Below, piece after piece: positions 15,565 to 25,128 of a stretch of DNA of 60,810 nt (position 1 is the stretch's first letter; every line of letters begins with the position of its first letter). This DNA is from Brevundimonas sp. (lineage in GTDB: Bacteria > Pseudomonadota > Alphaproteobacteria > Caulobacterales > Caulobacteraceae), in the NCBI RefSeq assembly GCF_003248455.1, contig NZ_QFNM01000025.1:40468-101277 (forward strand), in the 5' to 3' direction. Both the position numbers and the translations under genes were made by a program. The notes under the pieces were generated by a model that saw only the letters and a list, made by a program, of their open reading frames with translations, had not been told where the DNA came from and made no database searches.

Positions 15565-16044
15565 TCAGATCAACTTCTCGATGTCGGCCTTTATGGCCTC
15601 GGGTTCTGTCTGCGGGGCGTAGCGGGCGACCACCCTGCCCTCGCGGTCGGTCAGGAATTTGGTGAAGTTCCACTTGATGGCCTGGGAGCCCAGGAAGCCG
15701 CGCTTCTCTCGGGTCAGCCAGGCGTAGAGCGGATGCCGGTTCGGGCCGTTGACCTCCACCTTGTCGAACAGGGGAAAGGTCACGTCGAAGCTGGTGGCGC
15801 AAAAGGCGGCGATCTCCGCCGCCCGGCCGGGCTCCTGATTGCCGAACTGGTTGCACGGAAAGCCCAGAACCTCGAACGGCTGGCCGGCGAAGTCCCGGTG
15901 CAGCGTCTCCAGACCCTCGTACTGGCCGGTGAAGCCGCATTTGGACGCGGTGTTGACGATCAACAGCGCCTGACCGCGATAACGGTCAAGCGACACCTCC
16001 GTGCCGTCGATGGCGCGGGCGGCAAAGTCATAGACCGAGGTCAT
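15565..16044 (-). CDS. Glutathione peroxidase (cysteine type)
   Basis: 159-residue thioredoxin-fold peroxidase reducing hydrogen peroxide and organic hydroperoxides. The peroxidatic Cys sits in NTASKCGFTGQYEGLE, the second block is LGFPCNQFGNQEPG, and the Trp of the catalytic site is in KWNFTKFL. No selenocysteine. It lies between pdhC (15 nt away) and lpdA (2 nt), an unusual place for this enzyme. The electron donor in vivo may be thioredoxin, as for many bacterial Cys-GPx, but this cannot be read here. Confidence 0.93.
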   Translation of the reverse strand: MTSVYDFAARAIDGTEVSLDRYRGQALLIVNTASKCGFTGQYEGLETLHRDFAGQPFEVLGFPCNQFGNQEPGRAAEIAAFCATSFDVTFPLFDKVEVNGPNRHPLYAWLTREKRGFLGSQAIKWNFTKFLTDREGRVVARYAPQTEPEAIKADIEKLI

Positions 16045-16059
16045 GACCCGTCCCGCCCC

Positions 16060-17358
16060 TTACGCCAGCATCGCGACGGGATCTTCGATCAACGGCTTGA
16101 ACGCCTGCAGGAAGCGGGCGCCCGTCGCGCCGTCCACCACGCGGTGATCGCAGGTCAGGGTCACGGTCATGACGGTGGCTGGAACGACCTGGCCGTCCTT
16201 GACCACGGCGCGCTGCTCGCCGGCGCCCACGCTCATGATGCAACCCTGCGGCTCATTGATGATCGAGGTGAACTGCTTGATGCCGAACATCCCCAGATTG
16301 GACACCGAGAAGGTGCCGCCCTGGAACTCTTCCGGCTTCAGCTTGCGGTCGCGGGCGCGCTTGGCCAGGTCCTTGGACTCGGTGGCGATCTGCGCCAGGC
16401 CCTTGGTCTCGGCCTTCCTGATGATCGGGGTGATCAGGCCGCCGTCGATCGCCACCGCCATCGAGATGTCGGCGTTGTGGTGCATGGCGATGCCTTCCGG
16501 CGTATAGGAGGCGTTCGCCTCGGGCACCGCCCTCAGGGCCAGGGCCGCGGCCTTGATGACGAAGTCGTTGACGGAGACCTTGATCCCCTGCGGCTCCAGC
16601 ATCTTGTTCACCTTGGCGCGCACGGCCATCAGCTGGTCGATCTCGACATCGATGAACAGCGGGAAGTGCGGCACGTTCTGGACGCTGTCGACCATGCGAC
16701 GCGCCACGGCCTTCTTCATGCCGTCCAGCGGGATCAGGTCGTAGCTGCCGTCCGGGATCCCCATCTGGGCCAGCGATAGAGCCTTGCGCGGTTCGGCGGC
16801 GGCGCCTGCCTCGGCCGTCGCGGGCGGCGTGGACGCAGGTTGGGCGGCGCCCTTGCCGGCGGCCTCGACATCGCGCTTGACGATCCGGCCATGCGGGCCG
16901 GTGCCCTTGATAGACTTCAGATCGACGCCGTTCCGCGCCGCGATGCGACGCGCCAGGGGCGAGGCGAAGATGCGTTCGCCGTTGTCCGACCTCGGCGCGG
17001 CCGGAGCCGGTGCGGCGGCCTTTGGCGCCTCGACGGCTGCGGCAGGCGCGGCCTGGGGCTTCGGAGACTCCTCGGCCTTGTCGGCAGGCTTGTCCGCAGG
17101 CTTGGGCGCGGCTGCGCCGCCTTCGTCCTTCAGCCGGGCGATGGGCGTATTGACCTTCACGCCTTCGGTCCCTTCGGCCACCAGGATGTCGGTGACTTCG
17201 CCCTCGTCGACCGCCTCGACCTCCATCGTGGCCTTGTCGGTTTCGATCTCGGCGATCACGTCGCCGGCGGAAACCATGTCGCCCACCTTCACGTGCCATT
17301 TGGCCAGCACGCCCTCCTCCATGGTCGGAGACAGGGCCGGCATAAGGATATCGGTCAT
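16060..17358 (-). CDS. pdhC: Pyruvate dehydrogenase E2, dihydrolipoamide acetyltransferase
   Basis: 432-residue core of the PDH complex. An N-terminal lipoyl domain (about 1-80) has the lipoylated Lys in ETDKATMEVEAVDEG. An Ala/Pro-rich flexible linker follows, then a peripheral subunit-binding domain (ASPLARRIAARNGVDL, about 130-165), and the catalytic domain with DHRVVDGATGARFL near the C-terminus (HxxxD active site). The ATG overlaps the DUF5076 stop (TGATG). Together with pdhA, pdhB and lpdA it makes acetyl-CoA. Confidence 0.96.
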   Translation of the reverse strand: MTDILMPALSPTMEEGVLAKWHVKVGDMVSAGDVIAEIETDKATMEVEAVDEGEVTDILVAEGTEGVKVNTPIARLKDEGGAAAPKPADKPADKAEESPKPQAAPAAAVEAPKAAAPAPAAPRSDNGERIFASPLARRIAARNGVDLKSIKGTGPHGRIVKRDVEAAGKGAAQPASTPPATAEAGAAAEPRKALSLAQMGIPDGSYDLIPLDGMKKAVARRMVDSVQNVPHFPLFIDVEIDQLMAVRAKVNKMLEPQGIKVSVNDFVIKAAALALRAVPEANASYTPEGIAMHHNADISMAVAIDGGLITPIIRKAETKGLAQIATESKDLAKRARDRKLKPEEFQGGTFSVSNLGMFGIKQFTSIINEPQGCIMSVGAGEQRAVVKDGQVVPATVMTVTLTCDHRVVDGATGARFLQAFKPLIEDPVAMLA

Positions 17359-17675
17359 CAGGCGTTCCCCCCGGTTTTCGTGATCGGCTCGGCGACGGTG
17401 CGGACGTCGTTCGCCTTCACCACTTCGGTCAAGCCTTCGAGGATGCGGTGGTAGGCGGCTGTTTCATCGTGGCTGTGACGCACGGCGTAACCATGCGCCA
17501 TGTGGCGCGCCGCATAGGCCAGCAGACGGCCGAACTGGATCGGATCGTTGAAGGCGGGCTTGACCGCCATCACCGGCTCCTCCTTCGACCACCACATCCG
17601 CAGCAGTTCGATGGCCTGGGGATCAGCCGCGACGCTGTCGGGCGTCGTCAGCATGAATTCCGACGCCTCGGTCAC
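17358..17675 (-). CDS. DUF5076 domain protein
   Basis: 105-residue protein resembling DUF5076, with LRMWWSKEEPVMAVKP, FGRLLAYAARHMAHGYA and a C-terminal helix. Function unknown. It is nested tightly in the operon: its GTG start overlaps the pdhB stop (GTGA) and its stop overlaps the pdhC start (TGATG). Coupling on both sides suggests it is made in fixed proportion to the complex. No cofactor or catalytic motif is visible. Confidence 0.7.
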   Translation of the reverse strand: MTEASEFMLTTPDSVAADPQAIELLRMWWSKEEPVMAVKPAFNDPIQFGRLLAYAARHMAHGYAVRHSHDETAAYHRILEGLTEVVKANDVRTVAEPITKTGGNA

Positions 17676-19060
17676 GCCATCACCTGCTTCACGGCCGCGA
17701 TGATCTTGTCGACGCCGGGCAGAGACAGGGCTTCGAGATTGGCGGCGTAGGGCAGCGGCACGTCTTCCTGATGCACCCGCAGCGGCGGAGCGTCCAGATA
17801 GTCGAAGGCGTGCTCGATCACGCGGGCCACGACCTCGGCGCCGACGCCCATCGGACCCCAGCCCTCTTCGGCCGAAACCAGACGATTGGTCTTCTTGACG
17901 CTTTCGACGACAGTCTCATGGTCCAACGGGCGCAGGGTGCGCAGGTCGATCACCTCGGCCTCGATCCCTTCTTCGGCCAGCTTCTCGGCGGCCTGCAGGG
18001 CGAAGCCGACCATGCGGGCGTGGGCGGTGATGGTGACATCCCTGCCCTCGCGGCGGACCTTGGCCTTGCCGATCGGCAGGACATAGTCCTCGACCTCCGG
18101 CACGTCGAACTCGGCGCCGTAGAGCATCTCGTGTTCGAGGAAGACGACCGGGTTCGGGTCGCGGATGGCGGCCTTCAACAGGCCCTTGGCGTCGGCCGCG
18201 TCATAGGGGGCGATGACCTTCAGGCCGGGCACCTGGGCGTACCAGGCCGAATAGTCCTGGCTATGCTGCGCGCCGACGCGGCTGGCGGCGCCGTTCGGGC
18301 CGCGGAAGACGATGTCGGCGCGGATCTGACCACCCGACATATACAGCGTCTTGGCGGCCGAGTTGATGATATGGTCGATGGCCTGCATGGCGAAGTTGAA
18401 CGTCATGAACTCGACGATCGGCTTCAGGCCCGCCATGGCGGCGCCCACGCCCAGGCCGGCGAAGCCGTGCTCGGTGATCGGCGTGTCGACGACGCGCCGG
18501 TCGCCGAACTCCTGCAGCAGGTCGCGGCTGACCTTGTAGGCCCCCTGGTACTGGGCGACTTCCTCGCCGATCAGGAAGACCCGGTCGTCGCGACGCATCT
18601 CCTCGGCCATGGCGTCGCGCAGGGCGTCGCGCACGGTCGTCTTGACCAGTTTGGCGTCGGACGGAATTTCCGGGTCGCGCAGTTCGACTTTCGGCGTCGA
18701 GGTCTGGGGCGGGGCCTTTTCGGGATCGCCGGTCTTGCCCTCGGCCGTAGCCTTCGTCGTTGAAGTCGCTGCTTTCGCGTCGTCGGAATCGTCGGATTTC
18801 GTCGTCGAAATCGCACCCGCGTCGTCGCCCGAAAGACGCGCGATGGGCGTATTGACCTTTACGTTCTCGGCGCCTTCCGGCACCAGGATCTCCAGCACCT
18901 CGCCTTCGTCCACGGCCTCGACTTCCATCGTCGCCTTGTCGGTCTCGATCTCGGCGATCACCTGGCCGGCCGACACGGTGTCGCCCGCCTTGATATGCCA
19001 TTTGGTCAGCGTGCCCTCTTCCATCGTGGGGGACAGCGCCGGCATCAGAATGTCGGTCAC
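17672..19060 (-). CDS. pdhB: Pyruvate dehydrogenase E1 beta with N-terminal lipoyl domain
   Basis: 462-residue E1 beta chain. Unlike the enterobacterial enzyme, residues 1-80 form a lipoyl domain (ETDKATMEVEAVDEGEV), joined by a linker rich in Asp, Ser, Thr and Lys (about 80-140) to the transketolase-like beta domain (from VRDALRDAMAEEMRRDD). Conserved blocks include GEEVAQYQGAYKVSRDLL, DTPITEHGFAGLGVGAAMAG and the C-terminal EEGWGPMGVGAEV. Starts 3 nt after the pdhA stop. The lipoyl-E1 beta architecture is the alphaproteobacterial form. Confidence 0.96.
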   Translation of the reverse strand: MTDILMPALSPTMEEGTLTKWHIKAGDTVSAGQVIAEIETDKATMEVEAVDEGEVLEILVPEGAENVKVNTPIARLSGDDAGAISTTKSDDSDDAKAATSTTKATAEGKTGDPEKAPPQTSTPKVELRDPEIPSDAKLVKTTVRDALRDAMAEEMRRDDRVFLIGEEVAQYQGAYKVSRDLLQEFGDRRVVDTPITEHGFAGLGVGAAMAGLKPIVEFMTFNFAMQAIDHIINSAAKTLYMSGGQIRADIVFRGPNGAASRVGAQHSQDYSAWYAQVPGLKVIAPYDAADAKGLLKAAIRDPNPVVFLEHEMLYGAEFDVPEVEDYVLPIGKAKVRREGRDVTITAHARMVGFALQAAEKLAEEGIEAEVIDLRTLRPLDHETVVESVKKTNRLVSAEEGWGPMGVGAEVVARVIEHAFDYLDAPPLRVHQEDVPLPYAANLEALSLPGVDKIIAAVKQVMA

Positions 19061-19063
19061 GGA

Positions 19064-20092
19064 TCAGGCCTCCACGTAGACGTCTGTATAGAGCTCGGAC
19101 GGATCGGGTTCCGGGCTCTCTTGGGCGAATTGAACAGCTTCGGCGACGATCGCCTTGATTTCGTTATCGACGGTCTTCAGCTCCTCCTCGGTCGCCTTGG
19201 CGGCCGACAGCAGCATCTTCAGGTGATCGATCGGATCGCGGGTCTTCTTGACCTCGTCGACCTCTTCCTTGGTGCGGTATTTCGCGGGGTCGGACATCGA
19301 ATGGCCGCGGTAACGATAGGTCTTCACCTCCAGGATGAAGGGGCCGCCGCCTTCGCGCGCGCGCTTCACCGCACGGGCCGTCGCGTCGCGCACGGCCAGG
19401 ACGTCCATCCCGTCCACCTGTTCGCCCGGAATGCCGAAGCTGGCGCCGCGCTGGTACAGTTCCGTCGTCGAGGACGAGCGTTCGATGCTCGTGCCCATCG
19501 CATATTGATTGTTTTCGATGATGTAGATGGCCGGCAGCTTCCACAGCTGGGCCATGTTGAAGCTTTCGTACACCTGACCCTGGTTGGCCGCTCCGTCGCC
19601 GAAATAGACGAAGGCCACCGAATCGTCGCCGCGATACTTGCCGGCGAAGGCCAGGCCGGTGCCCAGCGCCACCTGGGCGCCGACGATGCCATGTCCACCG
19701 TAGAAGCCGGTCGGCACGTCGAACATGTGCATCGACCCGCCCTTGCCCTTGGACGAACCGCCGCTGCGGCCGGTCAGCTCGGCCATGACTTCCTTCGGGT
19801 CCATGCCGGCGGCCAGCATATGGCCGTGGTCGCGATAGCCGGTGATGATCTTGTCGTGGCCCGGTTTGACGCTCTCCTGAACGCCGACCGCCACGGCCTC
19901 CTGGCCGATGTACAGGTGACAGAAGCCGCCGATCAGGCCCATGCCGTACAGTTGGCCCGCGCGCTCCTCGAAGCGACGGATCAGAACCATTTCGCGATAG
20001 AAGCGAAGCAGGTCTTCCTTGGACGCCGTCGGCGCATTGGGCAGTTTGTCAGGCGTTGTCGTCTGAGCGGATTTGGCTGGGGCTTTCGCCAT
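19064..20092 (-). CDS. pdhA: Pyruvate dehydrogenase E1 alpha
   Basis: 342-residue thiamine-diphosphate-binding subunit of pyruvate dehydrogenase. ThDP motif GDGAANQGQVYESFNMAQLW ... NNQYAM is intact, as is the HGHMLAAGMDP segment. The phosphorylation-loop region contains YRYRGHSMSDPAKYRTKEE. The N-terminal 25 residues are Ala/Lys/Thr-rich and unstructured. The ATG follows GGGAG. First gene of the pdhA-pdhB-DUF5076-pdhC-gpx-lpdA operon. Confidence 0.96.
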   Translation of the reverse strand: MAKAPAKSAQTTTPDKLPNAPTASKEDLLRFYREMVLIRRFEERAGQLYGMGLIGGFCHLYIGQEAVAVGVQESVKPGHDKIITGYRDHGHMLAAGMDPKEVMAELTGRSGGSSKGKGGSMHMFDVPTGFYGGHGIVGAQVALGTGLAFAGKYRGDDSVAFVYFGDGAANQGQVYESFNMAQLWKLPAIYIIENNQYAMGTSIERSSSTTELYQRGASFGIPGEQVDGMDVLAVRDATARAVKRAREGGGPFILEVKTYRYRGHSMSDPAKYRTKEEVDEVKKTRDPIDHLKMLLSAAKATEEELKTVDNEIKAIVAEAVQFAQESPEPDPSELYTDVYVEA

Positions 20093-20150
20093 CCGGTATC
20101 TCCCGGCTAGGCGCCGAGAAGCGACGCCTTCTTATCGTTACGGAAAGGGG

Positions 20151-20179
20151 CTTTAGCAGCCTTCCTTCCCGGAACGCAA
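20151..20179 (-). promoter_or_regulatory. Putative promoter of the pdh operon
   Basis: On the minus strand: TTGCGT (20179-20174), 17-nt spacer, CTAAAG (20156-20151), about 58 nt upstream of the pdhA ATG. The -10 is a partial match only; the position between ftsB and pdhA is right. Confidence 0.35.
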
Positions 20180-20223
20180 AGGGGTCCGGGTCGCGCTGTA
20201 ACAATAGTTCAAGTGGCGCGTGT

Positions 20224-20535
20224 TCAGCTCTGCTCAGTCGGGGCCGAGGCGCGGATCACATAGTCGCGCGGATCGGAGAAGCCCAATACAGCGCGCGCGC
20301 GCTCCTCGAGCAGGTCGCGCGACAGACTGTCGCTCCGAAGATAACGCACCCGGGTCTCCAGATCACGGCGCTGCTCGGTAAGCTGGGCGAGCTGGTCCTC
20401 GCGCTGTCCCAGAAGCGCATCGCGCGAGGCGCCGCTCAACAGGCCCCGTTCGCCCGTCAAGGCCTGCACGCCAAGATAGGCGAGCAACAGCAGCAGAACG
20501 CAGGACACGCGGTAAGACTTCATCCGTTCGGGCAC
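20224..20535 (-). CDS. ftsB: FtsB/DivIC-type septum formation initiator
   Basis: 103-residue bitopic division protein. A short cytoplasmic N-terminus and one transmembrane helix (about 9-25, VSCVLLLLLAYLGVQAL) precede a periplasmic coiled coil (REDQLAQLTEQRRDLETRVR) and the ARAVLGFSDPRDYV segment typical of the FtsB/DivIC family. It would act in the FtsQLB divisome complex. The GTG at 20535 is preceded by AAGGAG at good spacing; ATG 20523 is an alternative. The eno-ftsB-pdhA order is conserved in alphaproteobacteria. Confidence 0.88.
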   Translation of the reverse strand: MPERMKSYRVSCVLLLLLAYLGVQALTGERGLLSGASRDALLGQREDQLAQLTEQRRDLETRVRYLRSDSLSRDLLEERARAVLGFSDPRDYVIRASAPTEQS

Positions 20536-20621
20536 TTAGAACGCTCCTTCTGAGCGCGAAAACACAGTTCAGGAACCGTGCCCGAAAATGCCTAACGAAA
20601 TGTAGCTTGACCGTAAGAATA

Positions 20622-20649
20622 TCGGCGGAGAACGCTGATTCTCCGCCGA
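20622..20649 (-). terminator. Putative terminator after eno
   Basis: A perfect 11-bp inverted repeat (TCGGCGGAGAA / TTCTCCGCCGA) with a 6-nt loop, 12 nt beyond the eno stop. On the minus strand it is followed by a weak T-rich TATTCTTA rather than a solid T-run, so some read-through into ftsB is possible. Confidence 0.6.
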
Positions 20650-20661
20650 GAATTCCATCGC

Positions 20662-21939
<1,278 letters not shown>

Positions 21940-21979
21940 GGCTCGGCTCTTTGGCTCAAGGCGGAAATGAAGTCAGACG

Positions 21980-22008
21980 GGTTTAGCCGCCCGTCCGCCA
22001 AAGGCCAA
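21980..22008 (-). promoter_or_regulatory. Putative promoter of eno
   Basis: On the minus strand: TTGGCC (22008-22003), 17-nt spacer, TAAACC (21985-21980), about 40 nt before the eno ATG. Moderate match to a housekeeping promoter. Confidence 0.45.
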
Positions 22009-22027
22009 TGCCGCCGTGATCGCGATG

Positions 22028-22660
22028 TCAGGAACACCCTTCGACCAGTTGGATCGACGGATCGCCCGCATGGATCATGCCGACCTTGCCGTCCGCGCCG
22101 ATCTCATAGCGGACGCCGCGCGCCGACGGGTCGGCGACATAGGCGGTCGAACCACCGCGCGCCCAGGCGAACAGATCCTCGGCCGGGGCGTCCTGATATT
22201 TGTGCGGCTGGGAAAAGACGGCGCCGCCATACGCCTGTTTGATCGCCAAGGCCGTGTCGCCCAGGCCGAAGCCACGGTCGGTCTTGACGCCGGCGTCGCG
22301 CGCCAGGGTGATTCGCGTCAGTCGGCCGTTCTGGATCATGACGCTGACGCCCTTCGGCGCGCGGGCGGGGTGGAAGATGTCGCACGCCTCAGGCTCTGCG
22401 CCTCCCACTGCGCCTGGGTTCGCGTCATCGCCCCAGGCCGCGATCAGATCGGCCTTGCTCATCCCGATCCGCGCCGGCCCCAGGCCGTCGGCCGTCAGGG
22501 TGTCGGCGGCCGCTGGTGCGGCGACGGGGGCCGAAGGTGCAGGCGACGCCGTCGAATCCAGGGCGGGAGGCGAGGCATCGGCAGCCTGCCGGTCGTCGCG
22601 CCCACAGGCGGCGAGCAAAAGCATGCAGACGCCGATGGCGGCGGCGGGGCGAATCATCAT
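22028..22660 (-). CDS. Hypothetical lipoprotein
   Basis: 210-residue lipoprotein of unknown function. Signal sequence MMIRPAAAIGVCMLLLAAC with an LAAC lipobox, then an Ala/Pro/Ser-rich spacer (about 25-55). The folded part has two similar halves of the kind seen in small alphaproteobacterial envelope proteins: LGPARIGMSKADLIAAWG with EACDIFHPARAPKGVSVMI, then GFGLGDTALAIKQAYG with a closing QLVEGC. The two cysteines (in EACDI and VEGC) may form a disulfide. I know similar unnamed proteins but no function. Confidence 0.7.
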   Translation of the reverse strand: MMIRPAAAIGVCMLLLAACGRDDRQAADASPPALDSTASPAPSAPVAAPAAADTLTADGLGPARIGMSKADLIAAWGDDANPGAVGGAEPEACDIFHPARAPKGVSVMIQNGRLTRITLARDAGVKTDRGFGLGDTALAIKQAYGGAVFSQPHKYQDAPAEDLFAWARGGSTAYVADPSARGVRYEIGADGKVGMIHAGDPSIQLVEGCS

Positions 22661-22701
22661 GCGGCGATCTCCGATCTAAAGCTCGACGCGCTGAACGCAC
22701 G

Positions 22702-22731
22702 AAAACGGCGCGCGGATCACCGCGCGCCGTT
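22702..22731 (-). terminator. Rho-independent terminator after rpmF
   Basis: Perfect 12-bp stem AACGGCGCGCGG (22704-22715) / CCGCGCGCCGTT (22720-22731) with loop ATCA. Read on the minus strand, the stem ends in a TTTT tract (complement of 22702-22705), as expected for an intrinsic terminator of the ribosomal protein gene. Confidence 0.8.
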
Positions 22732-22786
22732 GAAATCGCCATTCGGCCCGTCGTTGTCGAACGCGGGCGAAACGTCCTAAAAAGAC

Positions 22787-22969
22787 CTAGTCTTCCTTGG
22801 GCGTGATGACCTGGCGACCGCGATAGGTGCCGGTCTTCAGGTCGATGTGGTGCGGGCGCTTCAGCTCGCCGGTGTCCTTGTCCTCGACATAAACGTTCGA
22901 GGTCAGGGCGTCGTGGGCGCGGCGCATGTTGCGACGCGAGGGAGATACTTTGCGCTTCGGAACGGCCAT
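22787..22969 (-). CDS. rpmF: 50S ribosomal protein L32
   Basis: 60-residue L32. Starts MAVPKRKVSPSRRNMRRAHD, the universal opening of bacterial L32. The C-terminal half (HHIDLKTGTYRGRQVI) is the alphaproteobacterial form, which lacks the two zinc-binding CxxC pairs found in some other phyla. Monocistronic, with a terminator at 22702-22731. Confidence 0.96.
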   Translation of the reverse strand: MAVPKRKVSPSRRNMRRAHDALTSNVYVEDKDTGELKRPHHIDLKTGTYRGRQVITPKED

Positions 22970-23123
22970 GTCCGTCTCAATCTTCTAAGTCGGGCGCCGC
23001 CCAGAGCCGAAGCCTGTCTGGCGCGAAAACGATAGCGGCGGCCCCCAACCCTTCTTTAGAAGGATGCCGAGCCGCCACGCGAGGCGCGGCTTATGCATGA
23101 ACCGCGCGACGATTTCAAGGCGT
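22970..23123. other. Intergenic region between rpmF and the acetyltransferase gene
   Basis: 154 nt without a gene. It should hold the rpmF promoter. A short palindrome CCTTCTTTAGAAGG lies at 23050-23063. No convincing -35/-10 pair or tRNA-like fold was found. Confidence 0.4.
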
Positions 23124-23675
23124 TTAAGCAGCCGCCAAACGACGGACGATCTTCGCCGGATTGCCGACGACGACAACGTCCGACGGCACGTCCTTGGTCA
23201 CGACCGAACCCGCCCCGATCACCGACCGGTCTCCGATGGTGACGCCGGCCAGAACGATGGCGCCGCCGCCGATCCATACGTCGTCGCCGATGACGATGGA
23301 GCGCGCCGTTTCCTTGCCGCGACGCGCCACCGCGTCCAGCGGATGCTCCGGCGTCAGGAGCTGCACCCCAGGCCCGGCCTGGAAGTTGTCGCCGATGCGA
23401 ATCTCGGCGCAGTCCAGGAACACGCAGTTGGCGTTGGCGAAGGCGCGCGCGCCCAAATGGATGTTGACGCCATAGTCGCAGAAGAAACCCGGCATGATGA
23501 TCGCCTTGCCGTCAGTCGCGCTCACCAACCGATTGACCAGGGCGCTGCGACGGTCGCGATCCGGCTCGGCGTTGATGGCGACCGTCAGGCCCACTGCTCG
23601 GGCTCGACCGTCTCGCAGGTCGGGATCGCCAGGATCATAGGGCAGGCCCGCCAGCATCTTCTCGCGTTCGGTCAT
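23124..23675 (-). CDS. Hexapeptide-repeat acetyltransferase (Maa/NodL type)
   Basis: 183-residue left-handed beta-helix acyltransferase like maltose O-acetyltransferase: an N-terminal Mac domain (MTEREKMLAGLPYDPGDPDL), then hexapeptide repeats ending IGDDVWIGGGAIVLAGVTIG and SVIGAGSVVTKDVPSD, with NPAKIVR at the tail. The catalytic His is in LTPEHPLD. Acceptor sugar unknown. The ATG overlaps the stop of the upstream oxidase (ATGA). Last gene of the lipA-led operon. Confidence 0.88.
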   Translation of the reverse strand: MTEREKMLAGLPYDPGDPDLRDGRARAVGLTVAINAEPDRDRRSALVNRLVSATDGKAIIMPGFFCDYGVNIHLGARAFANANCVFLDCAEIRIGDNFQAGPGVQLLTPEHPLDAVARRGKETARSIVIGDDVWIGGGAIVLAGVTIGDRSVIGAGSVVTKDVPSDVVVVGNPAKIVRRLAAA

Positions 23676-24793
23676 TCCGTCTCCGTCAAAGCCGCCGCCA
23701 CCGCCTCGCCGATAGCCAGCGAACCGGTCAGGCCGGGGCTCTCGATCCCGAACAAGGCCATCAGGCCGTCTAGGCCGTGATGCTCGCGCCCATGCAGTTG
23801 AAAGTCGGGCTGGGGCTCGCCCGGCCCATGCAGCTTGGGCCGGATGCCGGCGTAGTCGGGCGTCAGGGCGCCGTCGGGCAGGCCTGGCCAGAAACGACGG
23901 ATATATCGCGCGAACTCGTCCGCCTTGGCCGGATCGACCGAATAATCCTCGGTTTCGACATAGGCCAGGTCGGGGCCGAACACCCCCTGCCCGCCCAGGT
24001 CCTTGCGATAATGGGTGCCTAAGGCGCCGGGGATAGGCGGAGGATAGATCAGCCGGTCGAACGGCGCGCGTCCGATCAGACGGAAATAGACGCCCTTGCC
24101 GAAATGGCCGGTGGGGATGTCTTGGGGCGGATAGCCCTCGATCTGACCCGCGACCGCCTGCGCCGACAACCCGGGCGCCGTGGCCAGGAGGCGGCTGGTG
24201 ACGGTCATCGCCCCCTCGCCCCCGACGCGGATGGAAAACCCGCCGCCCGACAGCGGCGCGGCGCCCTCGAACGGCGCCGACACGACGACCGAGCCGCCCG
24301 CGTCCTCGATCTCGCCTCGCAGGGCCAGCATATAGCCGTGGCTGTCGAACAGGCCGCTCTCGGGCGACAGGATGGCGGCGTGGGCGTTCAGTTCGGGCTC
24401 CAGCGCCCGCGCCTGGGCGCCGGTCAGATGCTCCAGCCCCTCCACGCCGTTCGCCGTCGCCTGTTCGAAGATGCCCTCGATCCGCTCGACCTCGGCCGTT
24501 TCGGTGGCCACGACCAGCTTGCCGCACTTCCAATGGTCGATCTTGCGGCTGGCCAGGAAATCATAGAGCGCGCGCCGACCCGCGACGCAGAACTGCGCCT
24601 TCAACGATCCGGTCGGGTAATAGAGGCCGCCATGAATGACCTCGGAGTTGCGCGACGACACGCCCTGGCCGATGTGGCCTTCCTTCTCCAGCACCAGCAC
24701 CGTCAGGCCCCGTTTCGACAACGCCCGCCCGCAGGCCAGGCCCACGGCCCCGGCGCCCACGACGGTCGCATCGAAGTCGAAGTCTTTCAGCAA
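23672..24793 (-). CDS. FAD-dependent oxidoreductase, LhgO-like
   Basis: 373-residue DAO-fold flavoprotein resembling L-2-hydroxyglutarate oxidase. The Rossmann motif is VVGAGAVGLACGRALSKRG, followed by SSRNSEVIHGGLYYPTGSLKA, the family's second signature, and the C-terminal GIESPGLTGSLAIGEAVAA. The best start is the TTG at 24793, which overlaps the stop of the upstream membrane-protein gene (TTGCTGA) and puts the FAD motif near the N-terminus. A longer frame to 24862 exists but would overlap that gene by 76 nt. Confidence 0.82.
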   Translation of the reverse strand: MLKDFDFDATVVGAGAVGLACGRALSKRGLTVLVLEKEGHIGQGVSSRNSEVIHGGLYYPTGSLKAQFCVAGRRALYDFLASRKIDHWKCGKLVVATETAEVERIEGIFEQATANGVEGLEHLTGAQARALEPELNAHAAILSPESGLFDSHGYMLALRGEIEDAGGSVVVSAPFEGAAPLSGGGFSIRVGGEGAMTVTSRLLATAPGLSAQAVAGQIEGYPPQDIPTGHFGKGVYFRLIGRAPFDRLIYPPPIPGALGTHYRKDLGGQGVFGPDLAYVETEDYSVDPAKADEFARYIRRFWPGLPDGALTPDYAGIRPKLHGPGEPQPDFQLHGREHHGLDGLMALFGIESPGLTGSLAIGEAVAAALTETE

Positions 24794-25122
24794 AACACAG
24801 CCATTTTTGTACTCACGAACAGCGACAGCGGCCACAAGGGTAGGACCGCAAAGCCCCACCATGCGCGTGGCTCATCGCGAACAATGAACGCTCGCCAGCC
24901 GTTTATAAGCACGCCGATGATAGCGATCGGCAAGGTCAATGCGCTCATGATGAAGAGATGGGCTGGCCAACCAGCGCATGAGTCTCCCGCCATTCCCGAC
25001 ATTGCCGCAAACAGCAACAGCATCGGAGAGGCCAAGACGAATGCGCCCGTCGATAGAATGAGAGCCGTGAGCAAAATCCAACTGCGACGCTTGTACAGTA
25101 TAGGCTTTTGCTCCGACATCAT
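24787..25122 (-). CDS. Small membrane protein, three predicted helices
   Basis: 111 residues, unrecognised. Hydrophobic segments at about 14-40 (ILLTALILSTGAFVLASPML), 52-72 (LFIMSALTLPIAIIGVLING) and 85-106 (AWWGFAVLPLWPLSLFVST). It starts 6 nt after the COQ10-like gene and its stop overlaps the next gene's TTG, so it is a middle gene of an operon. Base composition is lower in GC than its neighbours (many AAA, TTT and ATG codons), which may mark recent acquisition or relaxed selection. Confidence 0.6.
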   Translation of the reverse strand: MMSEQKPILYKRRSWILLTALILSTGAFVLASPMLLLFAAMSGMAGDSCAGWPAHLFIMSALTLPIAIIGVLINGWRAFIVRDEPRAWWGFAVLPLWPLSLFVSTKMAVFC

Positions 25123-25128
25123 GCGCTC

